From Gammaproteobacteria bacterium (GTDB taxonomy: Bacteria; Pseudomonadota; Gammaproteobacteria; Eutrophobiales; Eutrophobiaceae): 64,000 bases of DNA. The position numbers were made by a program, and so were the translations under genes. The notes beneath the pieces are model-generated. The model made no database searches, had not been told where the DNA came from, and saw only the letters and a program-made list of their open reading frames with translations. Below are positions 1-7,696 of this stretch, piece by piece. How positions within the stretch are numbered: position 1 is the first letter of the stretch; every line of letters starts with the position of its first letter. The stretch is from positions 25,225-89,224 of the forward strand of contig QKIY01000006.1 of the NCBI GenBank assembly GCA_003250975.1. The letters run 5' to 3'.

Positions 1-584
1 TCATCGAACAACTGACCCGCAGTCAACACACGCGCCTGGTCGTTTACCGTAATGACGTCGATAATATTGTCGGCATGCTACATGCTCGCCATGTCCTGCG
101 GCTGCTCAGGGAAAAAGGCGAATTCTCTGCGCAGGACCTCGAAGCGATCTGCACAGAACCATACTACGTCCCCGAGGGCACACCCTTGCACATCCAACTG
201 CTGAACTTCCAGCGCCAGAAAGAACGGGCAGGACTGGTGGTGGATGAGTACGGCGTGATCCAGGGATTGGTCACTCTTGAGGACATCCTAGAAGAGATCG
301 TCGGTGAATTTACCACGGACCTGCAGACCTTTAACCAGGACATTTACCCGCAGCAAGATGGCTCGTATATCATTGACGGTACCGCCACACTGCGGGACAT
401 CAACCGGCAACTGAACTGGCACCTGCCATCAGAAGGACCGAAGACGCTTAACGGCCTGATCCTTGAGCGATTGGAAGATATACCCGAAAGTGGCACCAGC
501 CTGAAGATCGGCAATTACGCGATCGAGATCCGCCAGGTAGCGGACAATGCAGTGAAGAAGGCCAGTATCGTCATTCTGGAATAG
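1..584 (+). CDS. CBS-pair / CorC-HlyC domain protein, C-terminal part (5' end outside window)
   Basis: The reading frame is already open at base 3 and runs into the ATG at 75, so the gene starts upstream of the window. The visible part holds the end of a CBS-domain pair, with the motif DEYGVIQGLVTLEDILEEI, and then a CorC_HlyC transporter-associated domain (from about GSYIIDGTATLRDINRQL). This layout is typical of the C-terminus of DUF21-CBS-CorC membrane proteins (YfjD/CorB/YtfL type), which bind adenine nucleotides in the CBS pair and are linked to magnesium or cobalt efflux. The DUF21 membrane part would lie outside the window, so a soluble CorC-type protein is not excluded. The gene converges on radA, with about 10 bases between the stop codons. 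Confidence 0.85.
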   Translation, partial: IEQLTRSQHTRLVVYRNDVDNIVGMLHARHVLRLLREKGEFSAQDLEAICTEPYYVPEGTPLHIQLLNFQRQKERAGLVVDEYGVIQGLVTLEDILEEIVGEFTTDLQTFNQDIYPQQDGSYIIDGTATLRDINRQLNWHLPSEGPKTLNGLILERLEDIPESGTSLKIGNYAIEIRQVADNAVKKASIVILE

Positions 585-594
585 GACGATCGGA

Positions 595-1959
595 TCAGAA
601 CCTAGCTAGGGCCTCCTGGATTGATCTGATCGCCACGACCTCCATGCCGTTGATTCCCTGCCTGGGTTTGTTGGCCATTGGGATGATGGCCTGTTTGAAA
701 CCGTGCTTTGAGGCCTCCTGTAATCTTTCCGGGCCGTTCTGAACAGGTCGTATCTCACCGGCCAGACCTACTTCACCGAAGACCACCAGTTCTTTTGGCA
801 GGGGACAGTTCCTGAGGCTGGAGACCACAGCCATCAGCACCGCCAGGTCTGCGGCGGTCTCCGTGATCTTGACTCCACCGACCACATTCACGAAGACATC
901 CTGATCATAGGTGGCAATACCACCATGACGATGCAGGACAGCAAGGAGCATGGCTAGGCGATTTTGCTCCAGCCCCACACTAACACGGCGTGGATTAGTG
1001 AGATGCGATTCATCCACCAGGGCTTGCACCTCTACCAGCAGGGGCCGGGTCCCTTCCCTGGTCACCATCACGATACTGCCCGGCACCTGTTTCTCATGCC
1101 GTGACAGGAAGATGGCCGAGGGATTACTGACCTCCCGCAAGCCCTTGTCGGTCATGGCAAATACGCCCAGTTCATTGACTGCGCCGTAACGATTCTTGGC
1201 CGCCCGGATAACCCTGAAGCGACTGCTGTCATCGCCCTCGAAATAAAGCACGGTATCGACCATGTGCTCGAGTACCCGTGGTCCCGCCAGGGTCCCTTCC
1301 TTAGTCACATGCCCGACCAGGATTACCGATGTGTTGGTCTGCTTGGCAAAACGCACCAGTTGCGCTGCTGATTCTCTGACCTGGGCCACGGCGCCGGGTG
1401 CAGATTGCAGGAGCTCAGTATAGACAGTCTGGATGGAATCGATGACCAGGACACCGGGACGCTCACTGGCCGCCACGGCCAGGATCCGTTCAAGGTTGTT
1501 TTCTGTCAGCAGGCGGATATTTTCCAGCGACAGGCCCAGGCGGTCGGCGCGAAGGCGGATTTGCCGGGCGGATTCCTCGCCCGAGACATACAGCGTATCG
1601 ACTCCAGCTCCCCTGTTGATGGCCTCAACCACCTGGATCAGGAGCGTGGACTTGCCGATACCGGGATCACCACCGATCAGGAGCACGGAACCGATTACGA
1701 GGCCGCCACCTATGGCCCGGTCCAGTTCCGCCATCCCTGTAGAGACACGGCTGTTCTCGATTGTCTCTATGGCATTCAGGGTACAGACCTCTGCAGGCCC
1801 GGCTTGATGGTCCTGGAACCGCGCCTGCCGTGCCGTCCGGCTTTCGGATATCACTTCAAGCAGGGTATTCCAGGCCTGGCAATCCGGGCACTGGCCGGTC
1901 CACTTGGGGGCGGTGGCGCCACATTCACTGCATTGATACTGGACCTTCGTTTTAGCCAT
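595..1959 (-). CDS. radA: DNA repair protein RadA (Sms)
   Basis: The protein has 454 residues, the usual family length. It begins with a four-cysteine zinc finger (C10, C13, C24, C27). A RecA-like ATPase follows with Walker A GGDPGIGKST at 96-105 and the RadA-specific KNRFG motif, here KNRYG at 255-259, with Tyr in place of Phe. The C-terminal third is the Lon-protease-like domain, which has no protease function in this family. RadA is a DnaB-like helicase that extends recombination intermediates during repair. Its start codon overlaps the end of alr by 8 bases, so the two are probably co-transcribed in the dnaB-alr-radA direction. Confidence 0.97.
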   Translation of the reverse strand: MAKTKVQYQCSECGATAPKWTGQCPDCQAWNTLLEVISESRTARQARFQDHQAGPAEVCTLNAIETIENSRVSTGMAELDRAIGGGLVIGSVLLIGGDPGIGKSTLLIQVVEAINRGAGVDTLYVSGEESARQIRLRADRLGLSLENIRLLTENNLERILAVAASERPGVLVIDSIQTVYTELLQSAPGAVAQVRESAAQLVRFAKQTNTSVILVGHVTKEGTLAGPRVLEHMVDTVLYFEGDDSSRFRVIRAAKNRYGAVNELGVFAMTDKGLREVSNPSAIFLSRHEKQVPGSIVMVTREGTRPLLVEVQALVDESHLTNPRRVSVGLEQNRLAMLLAVLHRHGGIATYDQDVFVNVVGGVKITETAADLAVLMAVVSSLRNCPLPKELVVFGEVGLAGEIRPVQNGPERLQEASKHGFKQAIIPMANKPRQGINGMEVVAIRSIQEALARF

Positions 1960-3031
1960 GTTCGATCAGGTTAAGGCGCTTGTTGACACCACAGAGCAAT
2001 TCGTAGGGAATCGTTCCTGCATGACTGGCGACCTCTTCAACGGGCAATCCCTCACCCCATAACACAACGGGATCACCCACCCGGGCCTGCGGTTGATGCC
2101 TCAGATCAACGATCATCATATCCATGGAGGCACGCCCTATCAGGGTCACACGCTGACCATTGACCAGCACCGGTGTACCGGAAGGGGCATGACGTGGATA
2201 GCCGTCACCGTAACCGGCGGCAACCACGCCTACCAGCATGTCTTCAGGGCAACGCCAGGTGGCACCATAACCGACGGGTTCATTTTTCCTGAGAGACTTG
2301 ACCGCGATTAGTCGGGTTGCCATGGTCATGACAGGTTGCAGACCTTCCTCGATGCCCGTGCTGTCAGACAGGGGTGAGATCCCGTAAAGCATGATGCCAG
2401 GCCGGACCCACTCGACATGGCTCTCTGGAAAGGCTATCACACCGGCGGAATTGGCAATGGTCCTTGGTCCCTCTTTATCCCGGATCAGGTCAAAGAACGT
2501 CGCCAGTTGTTGCTCCGTCATGGGGTTATCTCGTTCACTGGCTACGGCCAGGTGGGTCATCAGATGAATCCCGGCGGCAACGGCGGTGCAGTCCCTTAAA
2601 CGAGCCCATGCCATATTCACTAACTCCGGCAGGAAACCCAGCCGGTGCATACCGGTGTCGATCTTTAACCACGTGACCAGCGGTTTGGGAAGTGTCACCT
2701 GTTCCAGCATCTCGAGCTGGGAAACATCATGAACAACAATCTCCAAACCTAGTGCCTGGATTTCCATGAGTTCAGCCGCGCTATAAGGTCCTTCAAGCAG
2801 GACGATACGCTTATCGATGCCGGCCTCACGGAGCTCTTGCGCCTCATCGAGAAAGGCTACGCCGAAGGCATCGGCATCAGATAGCTGGCGGGCAACCCGG
2901 ATCAGGCCATGACCATAGGCATCGGCCTTGATAATGGCCATAACCTTTGAGCCCTTTGCCAGATCGCGGACGCGGGAAATATTATGTCGAAGCGCGGACA
3001 GGTTGATGGTAACGCTTGCCGGTCGGCTCAT
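1952..3031 (-). CDS. alr: alanine racemase
   Basis: This is a PLP enzyme that interconverts L- and D-alanine in the cytoplasm and supplies D-alanine for peptidoglycan. The 359 residues match the family. The PLP lysine is K35 in AIIKADAYGHG and the second catalytic base is Y255 in VGYGATW. The barrel domain is followed by the usual C-terminal beta domain. The start ATG overlaps the dnaB stop (ATGA arrangement), and dnaB-alr is a conserved gene pair in Gammaproteobacteria. Whether a second catabolic racemase (dadX) exists elsewhere cannot be told here. Confidence 0.97.
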   Translation of the reverse strand: MSRPASVTINLSALRHNISRVRDLAKGSKVMAIIKADAYGHGLIRVARQLSDADAFGVAFLDEAQELREAGIDKRIVLLEGPYSAAELMEIQALGLEIVVHDVSQLEMLEQVTLPKPLVTWLKIDTGMHRLGFLPELVNMAWARLRDCTAVAAGIHLMTHLAVASERDNPMTEQQLATFFDLIRDKEGPRTIANSAGVIAFPESHVEWVRPGIMLYGISPLSDSTGIEEGLQPVMTMATRLIAVKSLRKNEPVGYGATWRCPEDMLVGVVAAGYGDGYPRHAPSGTPVLVNGQRVTLIGRASMDMMIVDLRHQPQARVGDPVVLWGEGLPVEEVASHAGTIPYELLCGVNKRLNLIEHG

Positions 3032-4428
3032 TCATCAAACCTGGGCATATAGGTCGGTTCAGGGATATAGTTTTCAAAACGGGTATACTGGCCGAGAAAG
3101 GCCAGGGTCACCATACCGATAGGTCCGTTACGTTGCTTGCCGATGATAATCTCGGCCTTACCCTTGTCCGCCGAGTCTTCGTTGTAGACCTCATCACGGT
3201 AAATAAACACGATTACATCCGCATCCTGCTCGATGGCGCCACTCTCGCGCAAGTCCGACATCACCGGTCGTTTGTTGGGACGCTGCTCCAGGCTGCGGTT
3301 CAGCTGTGACAGGGCAACGACCGGGACATTCAGTTCTTTCGCCATGGCCTTCAATGAACGGGATATCTCCGAAATCTCTGTGGCTCGGTTTTCCGAGGTG
3401 CCCGGCACCTGCATCAACTGCAGGTAATCAACAATGATCAGGTCCAGGTCGGCTTCGCGCTTGATGCGGCGGCAACGGGCGCGAATCTCTGCTGGCGTCA
3501 GGGCCGGTGAATCATCAATAAAGAGTTTTGAATCTCTCAGGATCTCGACGGCCGAGGTCAACCGCGGCCAGTCATCATCTTGCAACTTGCCGGTGCGCAC
3601 CTTGTGTTGATCGATACGACCCAGCGAGGACATCATGCGCATGGCCAGTTGCTCACCCGGCATCTCCATACTGAAGACGGCGACTGAAAGCTTGCCCTTG
3701 ATAGCAGCATGTTCGGCGATATTGATGGCAAAGGCGGTCTTGCCCATGGATGGGCGGCCGGCGATGATAATCAAATCCGAGGGTTGCAGACCGGCGGTCT
3801 TTTCATCGAAGTCATCGAAACCGGTAGGGACACCGGTTATATGGCTGTCCCGGCGAAATAACTCATCCACCCTGTCCAGGGCTTTGACCAGCAGGTCCTT
3901 TATGGGTCGGTAATTTTTACGTCCTTTGGACTCCTGTTCGGCAATATCAAAGACCGTTTGCTCTGCAAGGTCCAGGATCTCGTCAGCATTCCGGCCGCCG
4001 GGATTGAACACGGTATCGGCGATCCGGTTGGTCGCGCTGATAAGCTGCCGGAGGACAGAACGCTTGCGGACAATGTCAGCGTAGGCCGTGATATTACTGG
4101 AGCCCGAGTTGCTTTCGGCCAGCGCGGCCAGGTAACTGAGGCCACCAGCGTCCTCGAGCTGCTTGTGGCTATCCAGCCACTCCGCCACGGTAACGACATC
4201 AAAGGGTTTGCCTTCCGCATCCAGCCTGTAGATGGCATTGAAGATGATACGGTGGTCCTTTCGGTAGAAATCAGGCTCGGAGACCCGTTCCACCACGCGT
4301 TCCCAGACACCGTTATCGGTAAGGATCCCACCAAGAACGGCCACCTCTGCCTCTATCGAGTGTGGCGGTATCTTTAATGATGCCGTCTCCTTGTCCCGGG
4401 ATTCCGATGTCTGGATAATGTCCTGCAT
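3028..4428 (-). CDS. dnaB: replicative DNA helicase DnaB
   Basis: The 466-residue protein has the DnaB N-terminal helical domain (about 20-125) and a RecA-fold helicase domain with Walker A GRPSMGKT at 224-231. The Walker B region reads LIIVDYLQLM, and a late arginine-rich segment (RDSKLFIDDSPALTPAEIR) is also present. It forms the hexameric ring helicase of the replication fork. No intein interrupts the ATPase motifs, as happens in some DnaB proteins. It sits downstream of rplI, separated by 91 bases that hold a perfect 7-bp inverted repeat. Confidence 0.98.
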   Translation of the reverse strand: MQDIIQTSESRDKETASLKIPPHSIEAEVAVLGGILTDNGVWERVVERVSEPDFYRKDHRIIFNAIYRLDAEGKPFDVVTVAEWLDSHKQLEDAGGLSYLAALAESNSGSSNITAYADIVRKRSVLRQLISATNRIADTVFNPGGRNADEILDLAEQTVFDIAEQESKGRKNYRPIKDLLVKALDRVDELFRRDSHITGVPTGFDDFDEKTAGLQPSDLIIIAGRPSMGKTAFAINIAEHAAIKGKLSVAVFSMEMPGEQLAMRMMSSLGRIDQHKVRTGKLQDDDWPRLTSAVEILRDSKLFIDDSPALTPAEIRARCRRIKREADLDLIIVDYLQLMQVPGTSENRATEISEISRSLKAMAKELNVPVVALSQLNRSLEQRPNKRPVMSDLRESGAIEQDADVIVFIYRDEVYNEDSADKGKAEIIIGKQRNGPIGMVTLAFLGQYTRFENYIPEPTYMPRFDE

Positions 4429-4466
4429 TCATACCCTCATGGTGTGTGGTAAGCCAAGGGTCAATT

Positions 4467-4487
4467 TGTCCGGGATATCTCCGGACA
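4467..4487. repeat. perfect 7-bp inverted repeat between rplI and dnaB
   Basis: TGTCCGG at 4467-4473 and CCGGACA at 4481-4487 can form a 7-bp stem with a 7-base loop. There is no T-run on the minus strand after it, so it does not look like an intrinsic terminator. A partial terminator, a processing site or an attenuating hairpin between the ribosomal genes and dnaB are possible readings. Confidence 0.5.
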
Positions 4488-4519
4488 GATCACAGCCTAA
4501 CAAAAAAAGCGGGTGAGTA

Positions 4520-4969
4520 TTACTCTTCTGCCTCGATAGTGAGGGTTATTTTTGCCTGAACATCACCATGCAACTGGATATCAACCGCATAGGTACCAAT
4601 GTTTCTGAACGGCCCTTCAGGCAACAGCACTTCGTGCTTGGCCAGTTCGACACCCGCCTCTTTCACTGCCTCTGCAATATCAATCGTACCGACAGAGCCA
4701 AACAGCTTGCCCTCGCCAGCGGACTTTCTGCTAACGGTCACAGCCACCTGGTTGAGTTTTTCCGCCCTTTCCTGTGCCTGGGCCAACGCTTCTGCCTGTG
4801 CTTTTTCCAGTTCAGCGCGCTGGGCCTCGAATTTTTCCACATTTTCCGGCGTCGCGTAGACTGCCTTGCCCTGTGGTATCAGGTAATTACGGCCGTAACC
4901 CGGTCTCACCCTGACTTTTTCACCCAGTTGTCCCAGGTTATGTATCTTTTCAAGCAATATAACTTCCAT
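4520..4969 (-). CDS. rplI: 50S ribosomal protein L9
   Basis: L9 binds 23S rRNA near the L1 stalk. The N-terminus MEVILLEKIHNLGQLGEKV is the family signature, followed by GYGRNYLIPQGKA. A long central helix then leads to the C-terminal domain. The start is placed at 4969 rather than two codons upstream, because L9 proteins begin directly with M-x-VILL. The product has 149 residues. It ends the rpsF-rpsR-(membrane protein)-rplI operon. Confidence 0.97.
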   Translation of the reverse strand: MEVILLEKIHNLGQLGEKVRVRPGYGRNYLIPQGKAVYATPENVEKFEAQRAELEKAQAEALAQAQERAEKLNQVAVTVSRKSAGEGKLFGSVGTIDIAEAVKEAGVELAKHEVLLPEGPFRNIGTYAVDIQLHGDVQAKITLTIEAEE

Positions 4970-5001
4970 CAACACACCCTCATTTCTGAATAACGCGTAG
5001 T

Positions 5002-5922
5002 TTAATCTTCACCCGCCGAATTGTCATTTCGACGTGCGGGTATTTTTCTTAACAGGCTCGAATCCACCATGCCCAGGCAGGACAGAAACAAAATGACCTG
5101 TGGCAAGACAAACAGGAGCGCATATAGCCCGATGAGCCAGCCCCTGGACAGTTTCCTGGCCTCAACAAACCGGTGTGCCGCAGCCAGCCCCTGGAAAAAA
5201 TAAAGAAACAACAGGAGCACCAGGATATCCATGACCAATGACCCCGGTGCTGCATGGCCCAGCAACAACAGGACAAAGCCCGCCAACACCACAAGCACCA
5301 GTAGGGGTGGCAGCCGTAGCTGGTGGAACTCTCTTCTGAAACCACCCTTATAGAACAGACTTGCCTGCCACCAGCGGCTGAATAACAGCGTGGACACCAG
5401 ATTGACGAACAAGCCCGCACTCACCATGGCTGTCATGAACGGTGCCACGGAGGAGAGGCGCTGTGCCAATAGTGCCCGGCCTTCCGCCTGCAAAACCTGC
5501 TCCGCCCAGGTGCCCAGCCACTCGCTCCACCAGGCCGCAAGGTCGGGAATCATCAGGTGCATAATGACGACAAAAGCCAGGCTGAATCCCGATGCCGCCA
5601 GCAATAACCTGCCCTGGTCGGCCGTGACCCGCAGGACATTGGCACAAAACCAGGTGGGTATCCACACCCCTGTGGCCAGTACAACGGCCACCAGGGGATT
5701 TAACTTCATAGGCAAGGCTATCAGCGCAATAAGTAACATACTGCCGATGATTACTTGCAGGCCGGCTAAGGCATTAAGACGTAAGGTCACCAGCGCCGGC
5801 ACTACACCGCTGCAGACATATGTAAACACCGGAAAAACAAGGCCTAGCAGGGTCAACAGGCTGGTAACAAAGACAGCCTGTAACCTGCCGGCAAGGATAT
5901 ATTTGCCCAGTTTCTGCATCAT
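5002..5922 (-). CDS. DUF2232-like multispanning membrane protein
   Basis: This is a hydrophobic protein of about 306 residues with roughly eight predicted membrane segments and no recognisable catalytic motif. A DUF2232/YybS-like membrane protein between rpsR and rplI is a known arrangement in many Gammaproteobacteria. I assign it mainly from that position and the membrane character. Its function is unknown. The frame can also start at a GTG at 5949. I prefer the ATG pair at 5922/5919, because it is preceded by a GGGA/GAG-type ribosome site and gives the N-terminus MMQKLGKYI. Confidence 0.75.
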   Translation of the reverse strand: MMQKLGKYILAGRLQAVFVTSLLTLLGLVFPVFTYVCSGVVPALVTLRLNALAGLQVIIGSMLLIALIALPMKLNPLVAVVLATGVWIPTWFCANVLRVTADQGRLLLAASGFSLAFVVIMHLMIPDLAAWWSEWLGTWAEQVLQAEGRALLAQRLSSVAPFMTAMVSAGLFVNLVSTLLFSRWWQASLFYKGGFRREFHQLRLPPLLVLVVLAGFVLLLLGHAAPGSLVMDILVLLLFLYFFQGLAAAHRFVEARKLSRGWLIGLYALLFVLPQVILFLSCLGMVDSSLLRKIPARRNDNSAGED

Positions 5923-6027
5923 TGTCTCGTATCCCGCAAACACCACCACCTGATGTGCTACAGGTTTATGCTGTTTGATTTAACCATCAGCCCTGCGGCT
6001 GAATTCATCAACATTCAATCGTGAAAA

Positions 6028-6255
6028 TTACTCGTGACTGTCGCAGTATGGGATTAATGCCAGGTAGCGGGCACGTTTGATTGCGGTAGCCAACTGCCGC
6101 TGGTAGCGGGCACTGGTGCCTGAAATCCTGCTTGGGACAATTTTGCCGGTCTCGGTAACATAGCTCTTTAATATGTGCAGATCCTTGTAATCAATTTCCT
6201 TGATGCCTTCGGCGGTGAACCTGCAATATCTTTTACGGCGAAAAAAGCGTGACAT
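6028..6255 (-). CDS. rpsR: 30S ribosomal protein S18
   Basis: The 75-residue basic protein has the S18 core [19 protein letters not shown] and [15 protein letters not shown]. The N-terminal [12 protein letters not shown] carries a single cysteine. S18 pairs with S6 on the platform of the small subunit, and its gene lies 30 bases downstream of rpsF in the usual order. Confidence 0.98.
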   Translation of the reverse strand: MSRFFRRKRYCRFTAEGIKEIDYKDLHILKSYVTETGKIVPSRISGTSARYQRQLATAIKRARYLALIPYCDSHE

Positions 6256-6285
6256 GATAATTCCTATCCTCTCAAGTTAACCTGA

Positions 6286-6711
6286 CTAGTCCTGTTTGAC
6301 AGTCTCAGCGTCGTCAACCGGTTCATCATCTGATTCATCATCCTCATCCTGCTCCGGCACATCGTCAGAAAACCGGCCCTCTTCTTCTTGCTCGGATGAT
6401 TTCACCAGCGGAGATGGATCAGTGATGGCTTCGTCACGCTTGATAATAAGATTTCGTATGACGGCATCATTAAAGCGGAACGCACTGCTCAGTTCATCCA
6501 GGGTATTTGCATCACACTCGATATTCATCAAAACATAATGTGCCTTGTGAATTTTGTTGATGGGATAAGCCAGCTGACGCCGGCCCCAGTCTTCCAGCCT
6601 GTGAATAACGCCGCCGCTGCCTTCGATCATGGCACGATAGCGGTCAACCATGGCGGGAACCTGTTCACTCTGGTCCGGATGGACCATGAACACGACTTCA
6701 TAGTGTCTCAT
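6286..6711 (-). CDS. rpsF: 30S ribosomal protein S6
   Basis: S6 begins [19 protein letters not shown]. The ATG at 6711 is preceded by GAGAGGA, which decides this start over an in-frame upstream codon at 6759. The product has 141 residues: the ferredoxin-like S6 fold and then an unusually acidic tail rich in Glu, Asp and Ser (from about residue 105). Acidic S6 tails are known, and in E. coli the tail is glutamylated by RimK. Whether that happens here is not known. Confidence 0.96.
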   Translation of the reverse strand: MRHYEVVFMVHPDQSEQVPAMVDRYRAMIEGSGGVIHRLEDWGRRQLAYPINKIHKAHYVLMNIECDANTLDELSSAFRFNDAVIRNLIIKRDEAITDPSPLVKSSEQEEEGRFSDDVPEQDEDDESDDEPVDDAETVKQD

Positions 6712-6809
6712 TATTGAATCCTCTCGGTTTAAAGCCCCCCGGACAGTCCGGTGGAGCAAGGATAATGGAGGCGGCGATATTAATGCATGTCAGCGCGCCA
6801 TGCAAATGT

Positions 6810-7568
6810 TCAGGCGCCGCCACGCCGCTGCCGCAGGGCCTCATAAAGACATACACCCGTGGCCACTGAGACATTCAGGCTCTCGACGATGCCCTGCATG
6901 GGGATGTTTACCAGCAGGTCACAATTGACGCGGGTATTTTCCCGTATACCGCTGCCCTCGGCCCCCATCACCAGGGCCAGGGGGCGGTTCAGGTCAGCAT
7001 CGTAAAGGCTCAATTCTGCCTGGTCACTGGTCCCCACCACCCAGACCCCGGCCGCCTTCATCTGCCGCAATGCCCGGGCCAGGTTACTGACTTCAATGAC
7101 TGTCAGGTTTTCCGCGGCACCACTGGCCACTTTTCTGACCGTGGCATTGACACCTACCGCACGGTCCTTTGGCAGAATCACGGCGCTGACACCCACCGCA
7201 TCCGCTGTGCGCAGACAGGCTCCTAGATTGTGAGGGTCCTGAACCCCGTCTAGGACCAGAAACAACGGAAATGTCATGTAGGCATTAACCAACAGGTCTT
7301 CAAGGTCGGCCGTAGCAGTAGCCCGCTTCTCCATCTGTTGCCTGATGACAATACCTTGGTGGCGGCCGTATCCAGCCAGCTTGTCCAGCTCGTTCCTAGG
7401 TGCATACTGGACCGGTACTCCGCTGGCTGCCTCTAGCAGTTCCAGCATTGCCTTCGACCCTTTCTTGTCGTCCTGCACCCAGATCTCCAGTATGCTCTCG
7501 GGTGACTGAGACAGGGCATGCCTTACGGCATGCAGGCCATAGATAATGTCTGATGAATCTTTGGACAT
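6810..7568 (-). CDS. rlmB: 23S rRNA (guanosine-2251-2'-O)-methyltransferase
   Basis: This is a SPOUT-class methyltransferase of 252 residues. An N-terminal L30e-like substrate domain (IYGLHAVRHALSQSP) is followed by the knotted catalytic domain with LDGVQDPHNLGACLRTADA, MGAEGSGIRENTR and SLNVSVATGVCLYE. It 2'-O-methylates G2251 in the ribosomal P-loop using S-adenosylmethionine. It follows rnr on the same strand, with a palindromic 128-base gap between them. The order rnr-rlmB-rpsF is conserved in the class. Confidence 0.96.
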   Translation of the reverse strand: MSKDSSDIIYGLHAVRHALSQSPESILEIWVQDDKKGSKAMLELLEAASGVPVQYAPRNELDKLAGYGRHQGIVIRQQMEKRATATADLEDLLVNAYMTFPLFLVLDGVQDPHNLGACLRTADAVGVSAVILPKDRAVGVNATVRKVASGAAENLTVIEVSNLARALRQMKAAGVWVVGTSDQAELSLYDADLNRPLALVMGAEGSGIRENTRVNCDLLVNIPMQGIVESLNVSVATGVCLYEALRQRRGGA

Positions 7569-7588
7569 AAGGCTTTTGGTATCACAAT

Positions 7589-7685
7589 TTAGGTATTAGG
7601 GATTAAAGATACTGATTATATAGTGATGGTCGCACCATAATGTTAGGCGACCATACCATAATAATTTCTATACCCTAATGCCTAA
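7589..7685. repeat. nested palindromic element between rnr and rlmB
   Basis: The gap holds two nested inverted repeats. The outer arms are TTAGGTATTAGGG (7589-7601) and CCCTAATGCCTAA (7673-7685), with one mismatch in 13. The inner arms are ATGGTCGC (7626-7633) and GCGACCAT (7647-7654), a perfect 8-bp match. The element could fold as one long hairpin in the rnr-rlmB transcript. It may be a small palindromic repeat of the kind scattered between genes, or an RNA processing site. No second copy was noticed in the window. Confidence 0.6.
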
Positions 7686-7696
7686 CCACTTACCCC

